From assembly GCF_029761915.1 (NCBI RefSeq), contig NZ_CP121695.1, forward strand, positions 8,027,501 to 8,091,500: a stretch of 64,000 nt of DNA, given 5' to 3'. The translations under genes were made by a program, and so were the position numbers. Shown in pieces: positions 27,191 to 35,825 of the stretch. The DNA is from Bradyrhizobium sp. CB1650. GTDB taxonomy: Bacteria > Pseudomonadota > Alphaproteobacteria > Rhizobiales > Xanthobacteraceae. Within the stretch, counting starts at the first letter, position 1, and every line of letters starts with the position of its first letter. The notes under the pieces are model-generated. The model did not search any database. It saw nothing but the letters and a program-made list of their open reading frames with translations, and was not told the DNA's origin.

Positions 27191-27375
27191 ACATCTCGGC
27201 GCTCGCGGCCGCGCTGAAACGGATCGACAATCCGCTAGCGGACGTCCTGTCAGGGGCACTTGCAAAGCTCGGCCTGGAAATCGCCGTCGATCAGGGGGGC
27301 GCTCCTCGATGCGTTGTACGCAGCGACTGCGCCGGTGCAACCGCATCAGACCTCCCCTCAGGAAAGCACTACCCA

Positions 27376-27564
27376 ATGAGCGGCTGGTATCTTCAGAAAG
27401 TTTCAATCGAAGGCTTTCGCGGCATTAACAATGAGGGTCCCCTTGTTGTCAAACTCAAGCCGGATTGCGTCAGCTGCATCTCCGCGCCGAACACGCCGGC
27501 CCGCAGGCCTCGGAGCGGTCGGGCAAGGTTGGTCTTGCGCATTGATAACGGCAGTTGCCGCTGA
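27376..27564 (+). pseudogene. AAA ATPase N-terminal relic
   Basis: From ATG 27376: WYLQKVSIEGFRGINNEGPL, VVKLKPDCVSCISAPN. This is the typical beginning of RecF/SMC-like or OLD-like AAA ATPases, in which the Walker A (GxxGxGKS) should come immediately after SAPN. Here the sequence instead turns into Arg-rich nonsense and stops at 27564. Only the first ~40 codons of a once large gene remain. Confidence 0.55.
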
Positions 27565-27785
27565 TCCTCTCCGCCGAGCGCTAAAGCTCGAAGACTTATA
27601 TCTGCGACAAATTGGCGGGGTGAGTGTTCACTACCTGAAAGTGAGACCCGCGCCGCGCTGGATCGCAAGCGATTTAAACCGTGACGCGCCACAGTTGAGG
27701 GCCCTCGTTTACCCTGCCAAGCCTTTGCCGGGCTGATCGTAGGCTTTCGCTTGGCACGTTCGTTAGGCGGCCGGATTTTCGGCCC

Positions 27786-28046
27786 ATGAGCGATGATGCC
27801 ACGAGATACTTGCGCCAAGCGCAGGACTGCTTTGAGGAGGCTCAGAATGCGAAGCGCGTAGCCGACAAGGAGGCGTGGCTGAAGCTGGGGGAGGAATGGT
27901 TGGCGATGGCCGCTTCATCAAAGACCCCACCGGGGTCGCTGCCCTCTATCTCGGTAAAATGGATAGCCCCCCAGCACATCGTCTTCCATCGTCTCATGTC
28001 GGAACCGCAAGTACATTTGGTCTTTTTTACGGTTCGCGCGCAATAG
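27786..28046 (+). CDS. Small rhizobial-type hypothetical protein
   Basis: The first ~45 residues (MSDDATRYLRQAQDCFEEAQ, then AWLKLGEEWLAMA) resemble a widespread family of 60-80-residue alpha-helical proteins in rhizobia (RYLRLAQEC...LLQMAQEWLRLA type) of unknown function. After EEWLAMAA the sequence loses this character, so the C-terminal half is probably out of frame or recombined. Confidence 0.45.
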   Translation: MSDDATRYLRQAQDCFEEAQNAKRVADKEAWLKLGEEWLAMAASSKTPPGSLPSISVKWIAPQHIVFHRLMSEPQVHLVFFTVRAQ

Positions 28047-28729
28047 ATTCGGCGCTCATTTCGACACGAGTAGCGCGTTACCAACCTCGCAGACAGCACG
28101 CGCTTTGTACGTTTCGTACAGAATGAATTCCAAGCGATTTCATTGGTCGTCCGAGCCGGCCTCCAAGCACCCTTGCGTCATCATGTTGTCGAATGCGGCG
28201 GGGCAACTCATCGAAAAAAGACAGCTATGCGCCTGGGGCGCCACGGCGCCGCGCAACACGAGCATGGCTGGCGCGCGCGACCATCTGAATGGCGATAAGG
28301 ATGGCCGCGTTCTCCATACTCGAGACTGGATGAGCGTTGTTTTCACTATAAACGGCTAGGTCCACCTCGACGCCAAACCCAGGGACAGCAACCGTCTGAC
28401 GCAACTTTCTGATGCCAGTCACAGTTCGAGAGCAGATGAAGCACTCGCCGTCATATAAAATTCGGAATGGGATTCGTTGCTCGCGCATCATCACCGGCCT
28501 TGACGACTCAAGGGAACTTTGGACGCCCGTGTTGCGTTCGCGCCTCCATATTATTGCTACAGGCCGGACGACATCTTCGCTCTGAAGATATTAGCGCGAT
28601 TCGCGCGCTATGATCGCTTGGTCAGCAGCCTCACATTGCAGGATTTCAGCAGATTAGCCTGTAGTTTTGTTCAATTCCGCCCCGTCCGCAGTTGACGAAG
28701 CTTCTCTCATACCATGCGGCTCTCCTAAC

Positions 28730-29043
28730 ATGTCGTCGGAGCAACTGGTCCTCGCACGAGCCGATTCCGCTGCGGCTTGCGGCTTCTTCGCGCCATCCAG
28801 CATGTGTCTCGCACGGTCAGCAGCAGCGCGCCGGCGAGGCCCTTGTCCATCGGTGCGAAGTGCGATGCTCGCGGTTGATCAGCACGACCCGGCCGATCGC
28901 GGTCATGTCCATCTCGCGGATCACGCAAAGGCATCATGGCCGACTTTGCCGTCTCAGACAGTAGGGCCTGGATCAGGTAGCGCGGGTCGATGTCGGACCT
29001 GTCGACAAACTCGACGGCTCGATGGTGCGCGTAGGCGCCACAG
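28730..29043 (-). pseudogene. Ku (non-homologous end joining) relic
   Basis: Three minus-strand frames in succession match the core of bacterial Ku: HHRAVEFVDRSDIDPRYLIQ, then GHDAFAVIREMDMTAIGRVV with LINREH, then FAPMDKGLAGALLLTVRD. Ku binds broken DNA ends and recruits LigD. The frames are out of register at two points and both ends of the gene are missing, so it is inactive. A LigD piece 1.8 kb away suggests an old ku-ligD pair. Confidence 0.65.
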
Positions 29044-29554
29044 TAATCTCCTGGTCAAATTAGCGGGATTTCCCGATCGGGAAAAAGAAGATTTAAACCC
29101 CTTCCCAGGGGTTAATTTGCCGCTCGAGAAATCCGCATTGCTGGAACGGCCAGCGTCGTAGCCGCTGAACGCCACTCCACGAACAGGAATTGCAGTGGAT
29201 CGCTCTGAGCTGCTGATGCTGCTTCGGCGCGACAATCATGGTGCCGGGTGGTCACATCCCGTGTCAGTCCCGGCTTTTCGACTTCGTCCGCCGCCAGTTC
29301 TTTGGAGTCGCTCGCCTGACCCGAGGCTACATGGCATCATCGCAGTTCAAGTCGGCGAGAGGTTCGATGAGCGCGGAACGCCTAGATACCCTCGCACGAA
29401 CTGGCGCACCGCTGAGGGGCCCTCTAGCCGCACGCGACATCGCGCGCGACCACAGCTGATCCAGCAGAAATACGACGGATCCTGCCCGTTAAACGCCGCG
29501 GAACGTCTTGGTTGCAATGTTAACATCTCTCGCCGATCGGCTGGGGGAACAAGC

Positions 29555-29810
29555 ATGCCTCAGGCATTTCGCAGTACCGTCATGGCACTCACTTTTGTCG
29601 TCGTCACCGGCAGTGGCATAATTTGGAGTTTACTACGTCGCGTGCGGCCTAGCGCTAGCCGCTTCAGTCACCGCCGGCTTTTGGGTCGAGCGCGCCTTCA
29701 TCAAACGGTCCCATCGCGAAATGATCCGTCAACACGGCGCAGACTGGCTGGCTGGTAGCGAGCGCATAGATTCTGGCGGGCCAACTAGGACGGTGAAGGC
29801 GGAGAAATGA
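29555..29810 (+). pseudogene. Small membrane protein with frameshift
   Basis: ATG 29555 starts a basic N-terminus and a hydrophobic segment (MALTFVVVTGSGIIWSLL). A second frame, entered near 29630, continues the protein plausibly (YYVACGLALAASVTAGFWVE, then KRSHREMIRQHGADWLAGSE) to TGA 29810, which overlaps the next gene by ATGA. A one-base indel near 29630 explains the break. Small bitopic rhizobial membrane protein of unknown function. Confidence 0.4.
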
Positions 29811-30055
29811 CAGTCGATTGGAATATCCTCGAGAGCGGCGCGAAGCGGGAGGCACCCAAGCTGGAGGCACCCAAGCTGGAGGTGCTCGATTGCCAAGCCT
29901 CGGCGCAATCGTTGCGAGCCCATGCATCGGCGATCGAGGCATTGCGCGCCTGGTATGCCATGCAGTCAACCGTCAATACCGTCGCGCTCTACGACGCCGC
30001 AGCAGCGCTGTTCGGCTCGGATTTCGACCGGGCCGAATACCATGAGGTCGAGTGA
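29807..30055 (+). CDS. Hypothetical 82-residue protein with 5-residue duplication
   Basis: ATG 29807 overlaps the previous stop (ATGA) and has GGAG three bases upstream. The sequence contains a tandem EAPKL EAPKL repeat (an exact 15-bp duplication near 29850-29880), then a helical section (SLRAHASAIEALRAWYAM) and an acidic end. No family recognised. Confidence 0.5.
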   Translation: MTVDWNILESGAKREAPKLEAPKLEVLDCQASAQSLRAHASAIEALRAWYAMQSTVNTVALYDAAAALFGSDFDRAEYHEVE

Positions 30056-30254
30056 ATATATCTGATCTCGACGCGCTTGCAGTTCGGCAAGCGCGATGCC
30101 GAAGTCCAGATTATCTTACGTCGACAGAACGGGTGAAAGCCTCTAATTCGATTCCTATCGTTACGTCGCGAGGCGGCCACTATAAGTCTCTGCCTCACAA
30201 CGATATTGGGCACGCGCCCCAAGAGGGAGGCGATCAGCCTGAGATCATTTTATG

Positions 30255-30540
30255 ACTCGCCTAAGAGGACGCCGCTTGTCGAGACAACACTCTGTCCCCT
30301 CGACAATCGGCGTTTCGATAAAGATTCACGACATCGTAGAGATCGCGCGGTCGCGTTCGCTCGGCCAAAGCCCTGAACTTTTCTGCAAAGGCCTCACCGT
30401 AGTCGTAGGCCAGTACCTCGATGCCGTCTTCAGGCATGTCGGAATAAGGATGAAAAATGTCGGCGGGGACCGGCGGCACCCGCGCGTAAAAACGCCCATC
30501 GAATGGCGGCGCCTCGGGTCCTGTCGCTCGTTATCGATGA
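30255..30540 (-). pseudogene. AbiEii-type toxin fragment
   Basis: The piece VPPVPADIFHPYSDMPEDGI, EVLAYDYGEAFAEKFRALAE and RTRPRDLYDVVNLYRN carries the second conserved block of AbiEii nucleotidyltransferases (AEKxxAL...RPRDLYDV). The N-terminal metal-binding half and the C-terminus are missing and no antitoxin is adjacent. A relic distinct from the intact pair at 9-10.6 kb. Confidence 0.65.
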
Positions 30541-30743
30541 GTGCCGTAACGGTTGCCAGTTCTCGAATTGAGATAAGTCCCACCACGGTGTGATGAGCCG
30601 GACCCGCCCAAATAGCTGCCGCCATGACTGGTAGTGTGATGTCCGCCGCCGTAGCTGACGCGCCCTCCATGTCCTCCGCGTGCGTTTGCTTGTCCGATCA
30701 CGCCGAGCAGCAACAGACCGGCAACTATTGCAATCAACTTCAT
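30531..30743 (-). CDS. Small secreted Gly/His-rich protein
   Basis: 70 residues from ATG 30743 with a strong GGAGG site. Signal peptide at residues 1-21 (MKLIAIVAGLLLLGVIGQANA). The mature part is Gly/Ser/His-rich (GGHGGRVSYGGGHHTTSHGG) and ends NSRTGNRYGTHR. Histidine and glycine content suggests metal binding or a surface role. Similar short exported proteins are common in Bradyrhizobium; function unknown. The longer open frame upstream is not needed. Confidence 0.75.
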   Translation of the reverse strand: MKLIAIVAGLLLLGVIGQANARGGHGGRVSYGGGHHTTSHGGSYLGGSGSSHRGGTYLNSRTGNRYGTHR

Positions 30744-31046
30744 ATTTCGCCCGCCTCCTTCAAATGTGCAAGCGCATCCAAGCGCAGCCGATGCGTGATA
30801 ACAACCTTTGATTCGCGCAAAATATGCAGCTTTACGCGGGGAGCAACTGGAGCCGAGCCTTTTTCCGGCGCGAGTAAGGCGTGCGATTGTCCCCGAAACG
30901 TCTAGATCTCCAAATGGAGCCGGTGATCTCGTCTGAATGCCCAATCGATCGAGCAGAAATACCGCAGATGAAGGACCTCTACGCTGATTATCATCATGGC
31001 CGCGATGCTAACATAGGCCCGCTACTTGCTCGGGGCTAACATTGTC

Positions 31047-31424
31047 ATGCAGGAAATTTCCACCCAGTCGACTGCTGCAGCCGATCGGGGTCGCACCTTC
31101 GTAGTGATTGAGCGTCATCGCGAGCTGTCGGCGCATTACGATGCGGCCTTATCCGTATCGGCGAAGCTCGAAGGGCCCGAGTTTGATGCCGCCGACGAAA
31201 TCAGCAGTCAAAGGAACCATGCTCTCGCGGATCATGCGAATGTGCTCATCCGTTCAAGGCCAACAACGATCGCGGGCGTTATTGCTCTGACCCGTTACGT
31301 CGGCAGCCTACGAGAGTGGGAACTTCCCGATGATGATGCATGGTATAGGGTTTTCTTAGAAGGACCGGCAGACGCGATCGATGGAATAGCCATGGCGCAG
31401 CGGCTTGGACGAGACGGCAATTAA
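31047..31424 (+). CDS. Conserved rhizobial hypothetical protein
   Basis: 125 residues from ATG 31047. Helical, acidic protein with the phrases LSAHYDAALSVSAKLEGPEF, DAADEISSQRNHALADHANV and TTIAGVIALTRYVGSL, which I recognise as a family frequent in Bradyrhizobium genomes and often present in several copies on accessory DNA; no function is known. It sits one base before a 28-codon ORF on the same strand, possibly cotranscribed. Confidence 0.7.
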   Translation: MQEISTQSTAAADRGRTFVVIERHRELSAHYDAALSVSAKLEGPEFDAADEISSQRNHALADHANVLIRSRPTTIAGVIALTRYVGSLREWELPDDDAWYRVFLEGPADAIDGIAMAQRLGRDGN

Positions 31425-31425
31425 C

Positions 31426-31512
31426 ATGGCGCTCGCTTTCATCTTCCGAGGCATACTTTTCTGGGGCGCCATTGCTGCGCTTCTCTATTTCGTGTGGAAT
31501 TTGCCCTTCTGA
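31426..31512 (+). CDS. 28-residue membrane microprotein
   Basis: ATG 31426 follows the previous gene's TAA by one base. The product is one hydrophobic helix (FIFRGILFWGAIAALLYFVW) with a short NLPF tail. Coupled position and clean membrane helix argue for translation; role unknown. Confidence 0.45.
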   Translation: MALAFIFRGILFWGAIAALLYFVWNLPF

Positions 31513-31817
31513 AGCCCGACGACTAGGGGCTCGCCCGAACCAGTGTCGAGGCAATGAGGAGCGGCGGCTTTTCAACCCCGGTAATCACCCACTTAGCTCG
31601 CACCCGAGCCGCATTAGGTTACATTGCAGCCAGACCCACATTGTCTGAAGCCACAGGACCCGCTGCCTCACTGGGGCTCATCCTGAGACACGATTATATC
31701 GGTGAGGGCCCCCAAAGGCCTTGTCGCTTCCTTTATCAACAACCTGAGATTACTATCGAGGCAGACGTACTACAGATTGAGAACAACGTGAGACCGACGA
31801 GAATTGCGGCACCGGTA

Positions 31818-32437
31818 ATGCCAACGTCTCCTGAAGACAAGGTGGTCTGCGCGACTTTGCTTGCATTCACCGCTTGGCTGTTCGTTGGATTACCTATTTT
31901 TTATATGTCATCTGAGGGCGAGATGTTTGATTGGGGAACAGTTCCGCAGTGGCTTACGGCTTTGATCGCCGGCGGGGCGTTGATTGCAGCTATGGTGTCC
32001 ATTAGCAGTCAGCGCGAGATCGCGCGAAAGCGGGCCGCAATGGACTTCTTCGCAAAGACTGAGATGGATCGAGACACGCTCGCTTCACACAAGAAGTTCA
32101 CCGATGCGGTCGCGGTGCTCGATACCCACTTAAAGGCGGGAAAACCGTGCGCCGATTTTGTCTCCACTCCTGAATATTGGCATATCAGAGAGTACCTGAA
32201 TCTGCATGAACTTATGGCCGTCGGCGTTAAGAACGATGTGTTCGACGATCATGTTTGCTTTAATTTCTGGTCTAGGGAATTGGGTGACGCCTACAGGCGC
32301 ACCAAGCAATTGATTGAGTACATCCAACCAAGGAAGCCGACGAGCACGATACTTACACCGAGCTTGTGGATTTAGCCTTGCGGTGGCTGGAGAGAGAGCC
32401 CGCTGTCCGCCGCGCTCTACATCACCAAGCTGCCTAA
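31818..32437 (+). CDS. DUF4760-like membrane protein, 3' frameshift
   Basis: From ATG 31818 two hydrophobic segments (CATLLAFTAWLFVGLPIFYM and WLTALIAGGALIAAMVSI) precede a cytoplasmic helical domain (RKRAAMDFFAKTEMDRDTLA, YLNLHELMAVGVKNDVFDDH, FNFWSRELGDAYRRTKQLIE) typical of DUF4760 proteins. The annotated frame ends at 32375 with a nonsense-like tail; a neighbouring frame continues properly (DEHDTYTELVDLALRWLERE) to 32437, so a small indel near 32335 has replaced the last ~30 residues. The start is uncertain. Confidence 0.6.
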
Positions 32438-32730
32438 GGGGGCAAGCGGCGTCGGTTCGGACTGCCTATCGCTCCCAGCGCCCCGCCTTGCTCGCCGCCA
32501 GCTCGATCAGCTCAGGCCACTTCCAGTCCCGCACCAGCACCTGCGCGAACCCGGTCGCGCCGCGCCGTAGTTGATATGGCCCTCTGCAATTTCCTCGGCG
32601 AGCGTCTCCAAGGTTCAGTTGACCACGTGGGGGACGAGCCCGGCGAGCTTGGTCGTCAGGCTGGCTAGAACGGCCGCTGGGATGGCCTTTGCCGTCCGGG
32701 CCAGCTCGGACGAGGTGCTGCGCGCCGGGC
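32390..32730 (-). pseudogene. Decayed coding fragment, unknown family
   Basis: Consecutive minus frames give ELARTAKAIPAAVLASLTTK, then TLETLAEEIAEGHINYGA, then FAQVLVRDWKWPELIELAAS with KAGRWER and a stop. It looks like the C-terminal part of one protein interrupted by a stop and a frameshift. The effector gene at 32734 is cut off exactly where this fragment begins. Confidence 0.4.
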
Positions 32731-32733
32731 GCA

Positions 32734-35052
32734 TCAGCGTACTTCTCGCTGAAGCTCCTCTAAAGGGACGGAAACTGGCGGCTGGATCGGATTATCCAGC
32801 TGATCGAGTACTTGCCGAAGCTCCTCCTGAGAAATCTGCTCTGGATCGAACGCGACCTGCCCTTCGACGAAAGCCGACGGCGCGGGTTGATCATTCCACC
32901 GTTCCCGAACGTACCCTAGTTGCGCTGAGTCATCATCTATCAGTCGCCGAAGCTCCCCTGGAGAGAACTCCTCTAGATTGAAAGTAAACTCTTCTGGATC
33001 GATGGAGAACGTCTGGGCACGGTGATCGTCCCCTCGGCCGTCAAGCTCGTCATGCAAATCGTTTTCCAGTCGCTGAAGCTCCTCTGAAGGGACGGAAACT
33101 GGCGACGGGATGGGATTATCCAGATGATCGAGTACTCGCCGAAGCTCCTCCTGAGAGATCTGCTCTGGATCGAACGCGACCTGCCCTTCGACGAAAGCCG
33201 ACGGGGCGGGTTGATCATTCCGCCGTTCCTGAAGCTCCGCTAGTTGCGCGGGCTCATCATCAAAGAGTCGCGAAAGCTCCCCTGGAGAGAACTGGTCTAG
33301 ATTGAAAGTAAACTCTTCTGGATCGACGGAGAACGACTGGGCAGGGTGATCCTCCCCTCGGACGTCAAGCTCCTCATGCACATCGTTTTCCAGTCGCTGA
33401 AGCTCCTCTGAAGAGACGGAAACTGGCGACGGGATGGGTTGATTATCCAGCACTTGCCGAAGCTCCTCCTGAGAAATCTGCTCTGGATCGAACGCGACAC
33501 GCCCTTGGACGAAAGCCGGCGGGGCCGGTTGATCGTCCCGCAGTTCCCGAATCTCTTCGGGCCGACTGGCTTGCTGCAACGTGCTGTGCTGCGCAGTGGC
33601 GTGGTCGAGGCGCGTCGGCTCCATCAGTACCGCGCTTTCGGAATGAATGGGAGCCGCGTCCGAGGGGTGAAGATTGGGCTTGGTGAGGGGGAGTGCGATC
33701 GTGCCTGTCGACCGGAAGGTCCGGAGATGGTCTATTGCCCTAAGGAGTCCGTTGGGATTACGCTTTCCGATGAACTCGTACACGTCACCGCCCAACGACT
33801 CACTGTCGAGCTGAGCAACGAGGCTTGGTTTATTTTTTGCGAAGAGCCAACGGCTAAAGCTACGAAGAGGACTTGCATATTGGTAGGCGGAGTCTCTTAG
33901 CAACCCGGCCTTGATGAAGGCCTCCTGGAGCCCCGAGATATCGCGAGCATCCTCGAAATAAAGAGGCCGCATGTCCCCCCCTGTCACAACCCCCTTCGAT
34001 TGAGCCGGCCGCAGCGCCGAGGACGCGCTAAGCTGCGCAGCGGCGATGTCGAGGCGCCTAGTCCCGGCCTCGATGAGGGCCTTCTCAAGCCACGGGACAA
34101 CGGGAGCATCCTCGGAAGGAGGCCGCATGTCGTGCCCTCTCACAATCCCCGTCGACTGACCCGGCTGCGGCGCCGAACGCGCGCTGTGCTGCGCAACGGC
34201 GTTGTCGAGGCGCTTTGGTTCCATCAGTGCCGCGCTTTCGGAATGGATGGGGGCCACGTTCGGGGGGGCAGGATTGAGCTTGGCGCTCCTTGGGCGTAAG
34301 ACAACTTTGACTTCGCCCGTCGACCGAAAGGTGCGGAGATGGTCTAATGCTGCAATGAGTCTCGCGGGATTGCCCTTTCCCACGAACTCGCGTACGTCAC
34401 CGCCATCGCTCAGCGACTTACTGTCCATCCGAGCAACAATGCTCGGTCTGCTTTTTTCGAAGAGCCAACGGCTATAGCCAAGAAGAGCGATTATATGATG
34501 CTTCGCCCCGCGGGCGGACATCCCGCCCTTGATAAGGGCCTCCTCAAGCCTCAAGAGTTCGTGAGCATCCTCGGAATAAACAGGTCGCTCCCCCCGATAC
34601 CCTCGTACCACAATCCCGGTTGACTGAGCCGGCTGCAGCGCCGAGGCGGCCGGCATTGCTCCACCACCTCCTCCTGAATTGGCGACGTCGCTCAGCTGCC
34701 GCTCAATCGCAATCCCTTGCAGATTCTCTAGGGTCCTCGGCCTCTTCGCTGCTCTCAACTCATCTGTGTCATGCTCATTGTGGATAAGGACCTCCTTGCT
34801 TGGCAGGAGGTTGCTCCTGGCAAGCGTACCCATCAGCTCGTCCGGGGACTGCTGGCTGTCGCTAGACACATTGGGAGGGGGACTACGGCGTGGCCATCCG
34901 TCGGGCCGCGCATTATCGGCCTGACGCGCCTCGTGCAATTGCTGCTCAAAGGCCTCTTGCCGGCGTCGGTTCCCTTGATGTTCTTGCGGCACAGCGTGTT
35001 GCACCTGGGGCCACGCTGTTAAATTCGATGGGTCAAAATTTTGCGGGTCCAC
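32734..35052 (-). CDS. Repeat-rich type III effector candidate, C-terminus lost
   Basis: 772 residues, no signal peptide, Pro/Gln-rich N-terminus. Contains a KRPR basic motif near residues 103-106, two copies of a ~70-residue unit (LLGYSRWLFEKSRPSIVARM...AALDHLRTFRSTG and SFSRWLFAKNKPSLVAQL...AIDHLRTFRSTG), and near the end 2.6 tandem copies of a 106-108-residue unit (VAFDPEQISQEELRQVLD, SVDPEEFTFNLDQFSPGELS). A good tts box lies 37-65 bases upstream, so TtsI control and type III export are likely. The last repeat is cut in mid-unit (LEELQREVR), suggesting that a C-terminal, perhaps catalytic, domain has been lost. The SRWLF repeats remind me of large Bradyrhizobium effectors with C-terminal SUMO-protease domains; that link is inference. 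Confidence 0.7.
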   Translation of the reverse strand: MDPQNFDPSNLTAWPQVQHAVPQEHQGNRRRQEAFEQQLHEARQADNARPDGWPRRSPPPNVSSDSQQSPDELMGTLARSNLLPSKEVLIHNEHDTDELRAAKRPRTLENLQGIAIERQLSDVANSGGGGGAMPAASALQPAQSTGIVVRGYRGERPVYSEDAHELLRLEEALIKGGMSARGAKHHIIALLGYSRWLFEKSRPSIVARMDSKSLSDGGDVREFVGKGNPARLIAALDHLRTFRSTGEVKVVLRPRSAKLNPAPPNVAPIHSESAALMEPKRLDNAVAQHSARSAPQPGQSTGIVRGHDMRPPSEDAPVVPWLEKALIEAGTRRLDIAAAQLSASSALRPAQSKGVVTGGDMRPLYFEDARDISGLQEAFIKAGLLRDSAYQYASPLRSFSRWLFAKNKPSLVAQLDSESLGGDVYEFIGKRNPNGLLRAIDHLRTFRSTGTIALPLTKPNLHPSDAAPIHSESAVLMEPTRLDHATAQHSTLQQASRPEEIRELRDDQPAPPAFVQGRVAFDPEQISQEELRQVLDNQPIPSPVSVSSEELQRLENDVHEELDVRGEDHPAQSFSVDPEEFTFNLDQFSPGELSRLFDDEPAQLAELQERRNDQPAPSAFVEGQVAFDPEQISQEELRRVLDHLDNPIPSPVSVPSEELQRLENDLHDELDGRGDDHRAQTFSIDPEEFTFNLEEFSPGELRRLIDDDSAQLGYVRERWNDQPAPSAFVEGQVAFDPEQISQEELRQVLDQLDNPIQPPVSVPLEELQREVR
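32740..33540 (-). repeat. 2.6 tandem copies of a ~320-bp coding repeat
   Basis: Near-identical units within the effector gene. The same landmark (GATC at 32889, 33213 and 33531) gives spacings of 324 and 318 bp, that is 108 and 106 codons. High nucleotide identity implies recent duplication and makes copy-number change by recombination likely. Confidence 0.85.
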
Positions 35053-35088
35053 GCTAGCCTCACGTCCAAAAACACCTGAGCAGGTCTT

Positions 35089-35117
35089 CTACTCGGGCAA
35101 GCTTTCGAGAACCTGAC
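35089..35117 (-). promoter_or_regulatory. tts box upstream of 772-residue effector
   Basis: On the minus strand GTCAGGTTCTCGAAAGCT followed by TGCCCGAGTA matches the consensus GTCAGnTTnTCGnAAGCT closely. It ends 37 bases before the ATG at 35052. Best tts box in the window. Confidence 0.8.
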
Positions 35118-35290
35118 GTGGCCACGGTCCCGCAGCGAACTGGCGGAAGTACAGTTCGATCAGGTTCAGGTTGGTCACATGCATTCGATCTGGTCCAAAG
35201 TTGCGAGGTGACGCCGCCAGCGCCGTCCCGTGTTGATTTTCTCACTCCGACGTCCCCGTTCTGCTCCAATCATTCCGACCGCCGATCTGT

Positions 35291-35382
35291 TGCTCCGCTT
35301 CCAGTTAACCCCTAAAGGGATTTAACTGGAGCGGAGCAGATCAGGTGCTCCAGTTGCTCCGGTCAACTGGAGCAACTGGAGC
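35291..35382. repeat. Nested GCTCCAGTT inverted repeats
   Basis: Two hairpins in a row: TGCTCCGCTTCCAGTTAA (35291-35308) with TTAACTGGAGCGGAGCA (35322-35338, one bulge), and a perfect 14-bp pair GCTCCAGTTGCTCC (35347-35360) with GGAGCAACTGGAGC (35369-35382). The motif GCTCC(A)GTT recurs in both. It lies just past the 3' end of an AAA/RepA-like relic and could be a replication- or element-end signal. Confidence 0.6.
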
Positions 35383-35393
35383 AGCCAGCGCTC

Positions 35394-35720
35394 CTAATCG
35401 TGGTCGGCGGCCTCAATGAACTTCTTCGGCTTGCGGCGCTCGTCGGACCACTCGACCTCGACCAAAGCGCCCGTTTCCCGCCATCTCTTGAGGAGCGCCA
35501 CGACCTTGGCCCCATCCCGCTTGTCGGTACAGGCCCAGTGTCTTCGCGACTGCGATGCCAACCCAGCCGTCCGCCCGTTGGTCGTCGCGCCATTGGCCGG
35601 CCTTGATCGCCTGAGCGCACCGCTCAAAGTCCGACGCCGATTGTTTCCTAAAAATGCAATCCGGCATCCTTGGCGCGTCCCTCGGGCGAGTGTGGGAGTC
35701 GGGCTGGCCAATTTGGCTCA
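35394..35720 (-). pseudogene. C-terminal relic of AAA ATPase (RepA/DnaB-like helicase type)
   Basis: The frame starting near 35720 reads FERCAQAIKAGQWRDDQRAD and GWVGIAVAKTLGL; a second frame continues as DKRDGAKVVALLKRWRETGA, LVEVEWSDERRKPKKF and ends IEAADHD. This is the typical C-terminus of large AAA ATPases of mobile elements in rhizobia (LLK.W..TGALVEVE...KR...FVEV). A one-base shift near 35535 joins the parts. Relic only. Confidence 0.5.
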
Positions 35721-35737
35721 CTCAAGTCTCTAAGCGC

Positions 35738-35765
35738 GTCAGCTTGCCGACAGCTGATCCTAATA
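35738..35765 (+). promoter_or_regulatory. tts box upstream of 462-residue effector
   Basis: GTCAGCTTGCCGACAGCT followed by GATCCTAATA. It fits the consensus with two deviations (CCG for TCG, CAGCT for AAGCT) and lies 60-88 bases before the ATG at 35826. Confidence 0.7.
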
Positions 35766-35825
35766 GAGGGAGAACCAGAGAGCGAATCTGCTCAGGATGG
35801 CGAACCGACTCAAACGGAGGGGGAT

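Noticed and set aside
26887..27564. 225-codon plus-strand ORF as one gene
   Set aside because: Only the part after 27376 resembles a real protein (AAA ATPase start); the rest is antisense to transposase and LigD relics.
28225..28494. Minus-strand ORF with FRILYDGECFICSRTVTG as a DCC-type thiol protein
   Set aside because: The DGxCxxC-like start is suggestive, but the rest of the frame has no fold character and no RBS; too weak to annotate.
30243..30593. Plus-strand 113-codon ORF
   Set aside because: Antisense to the AbiEii relic; no independent support.
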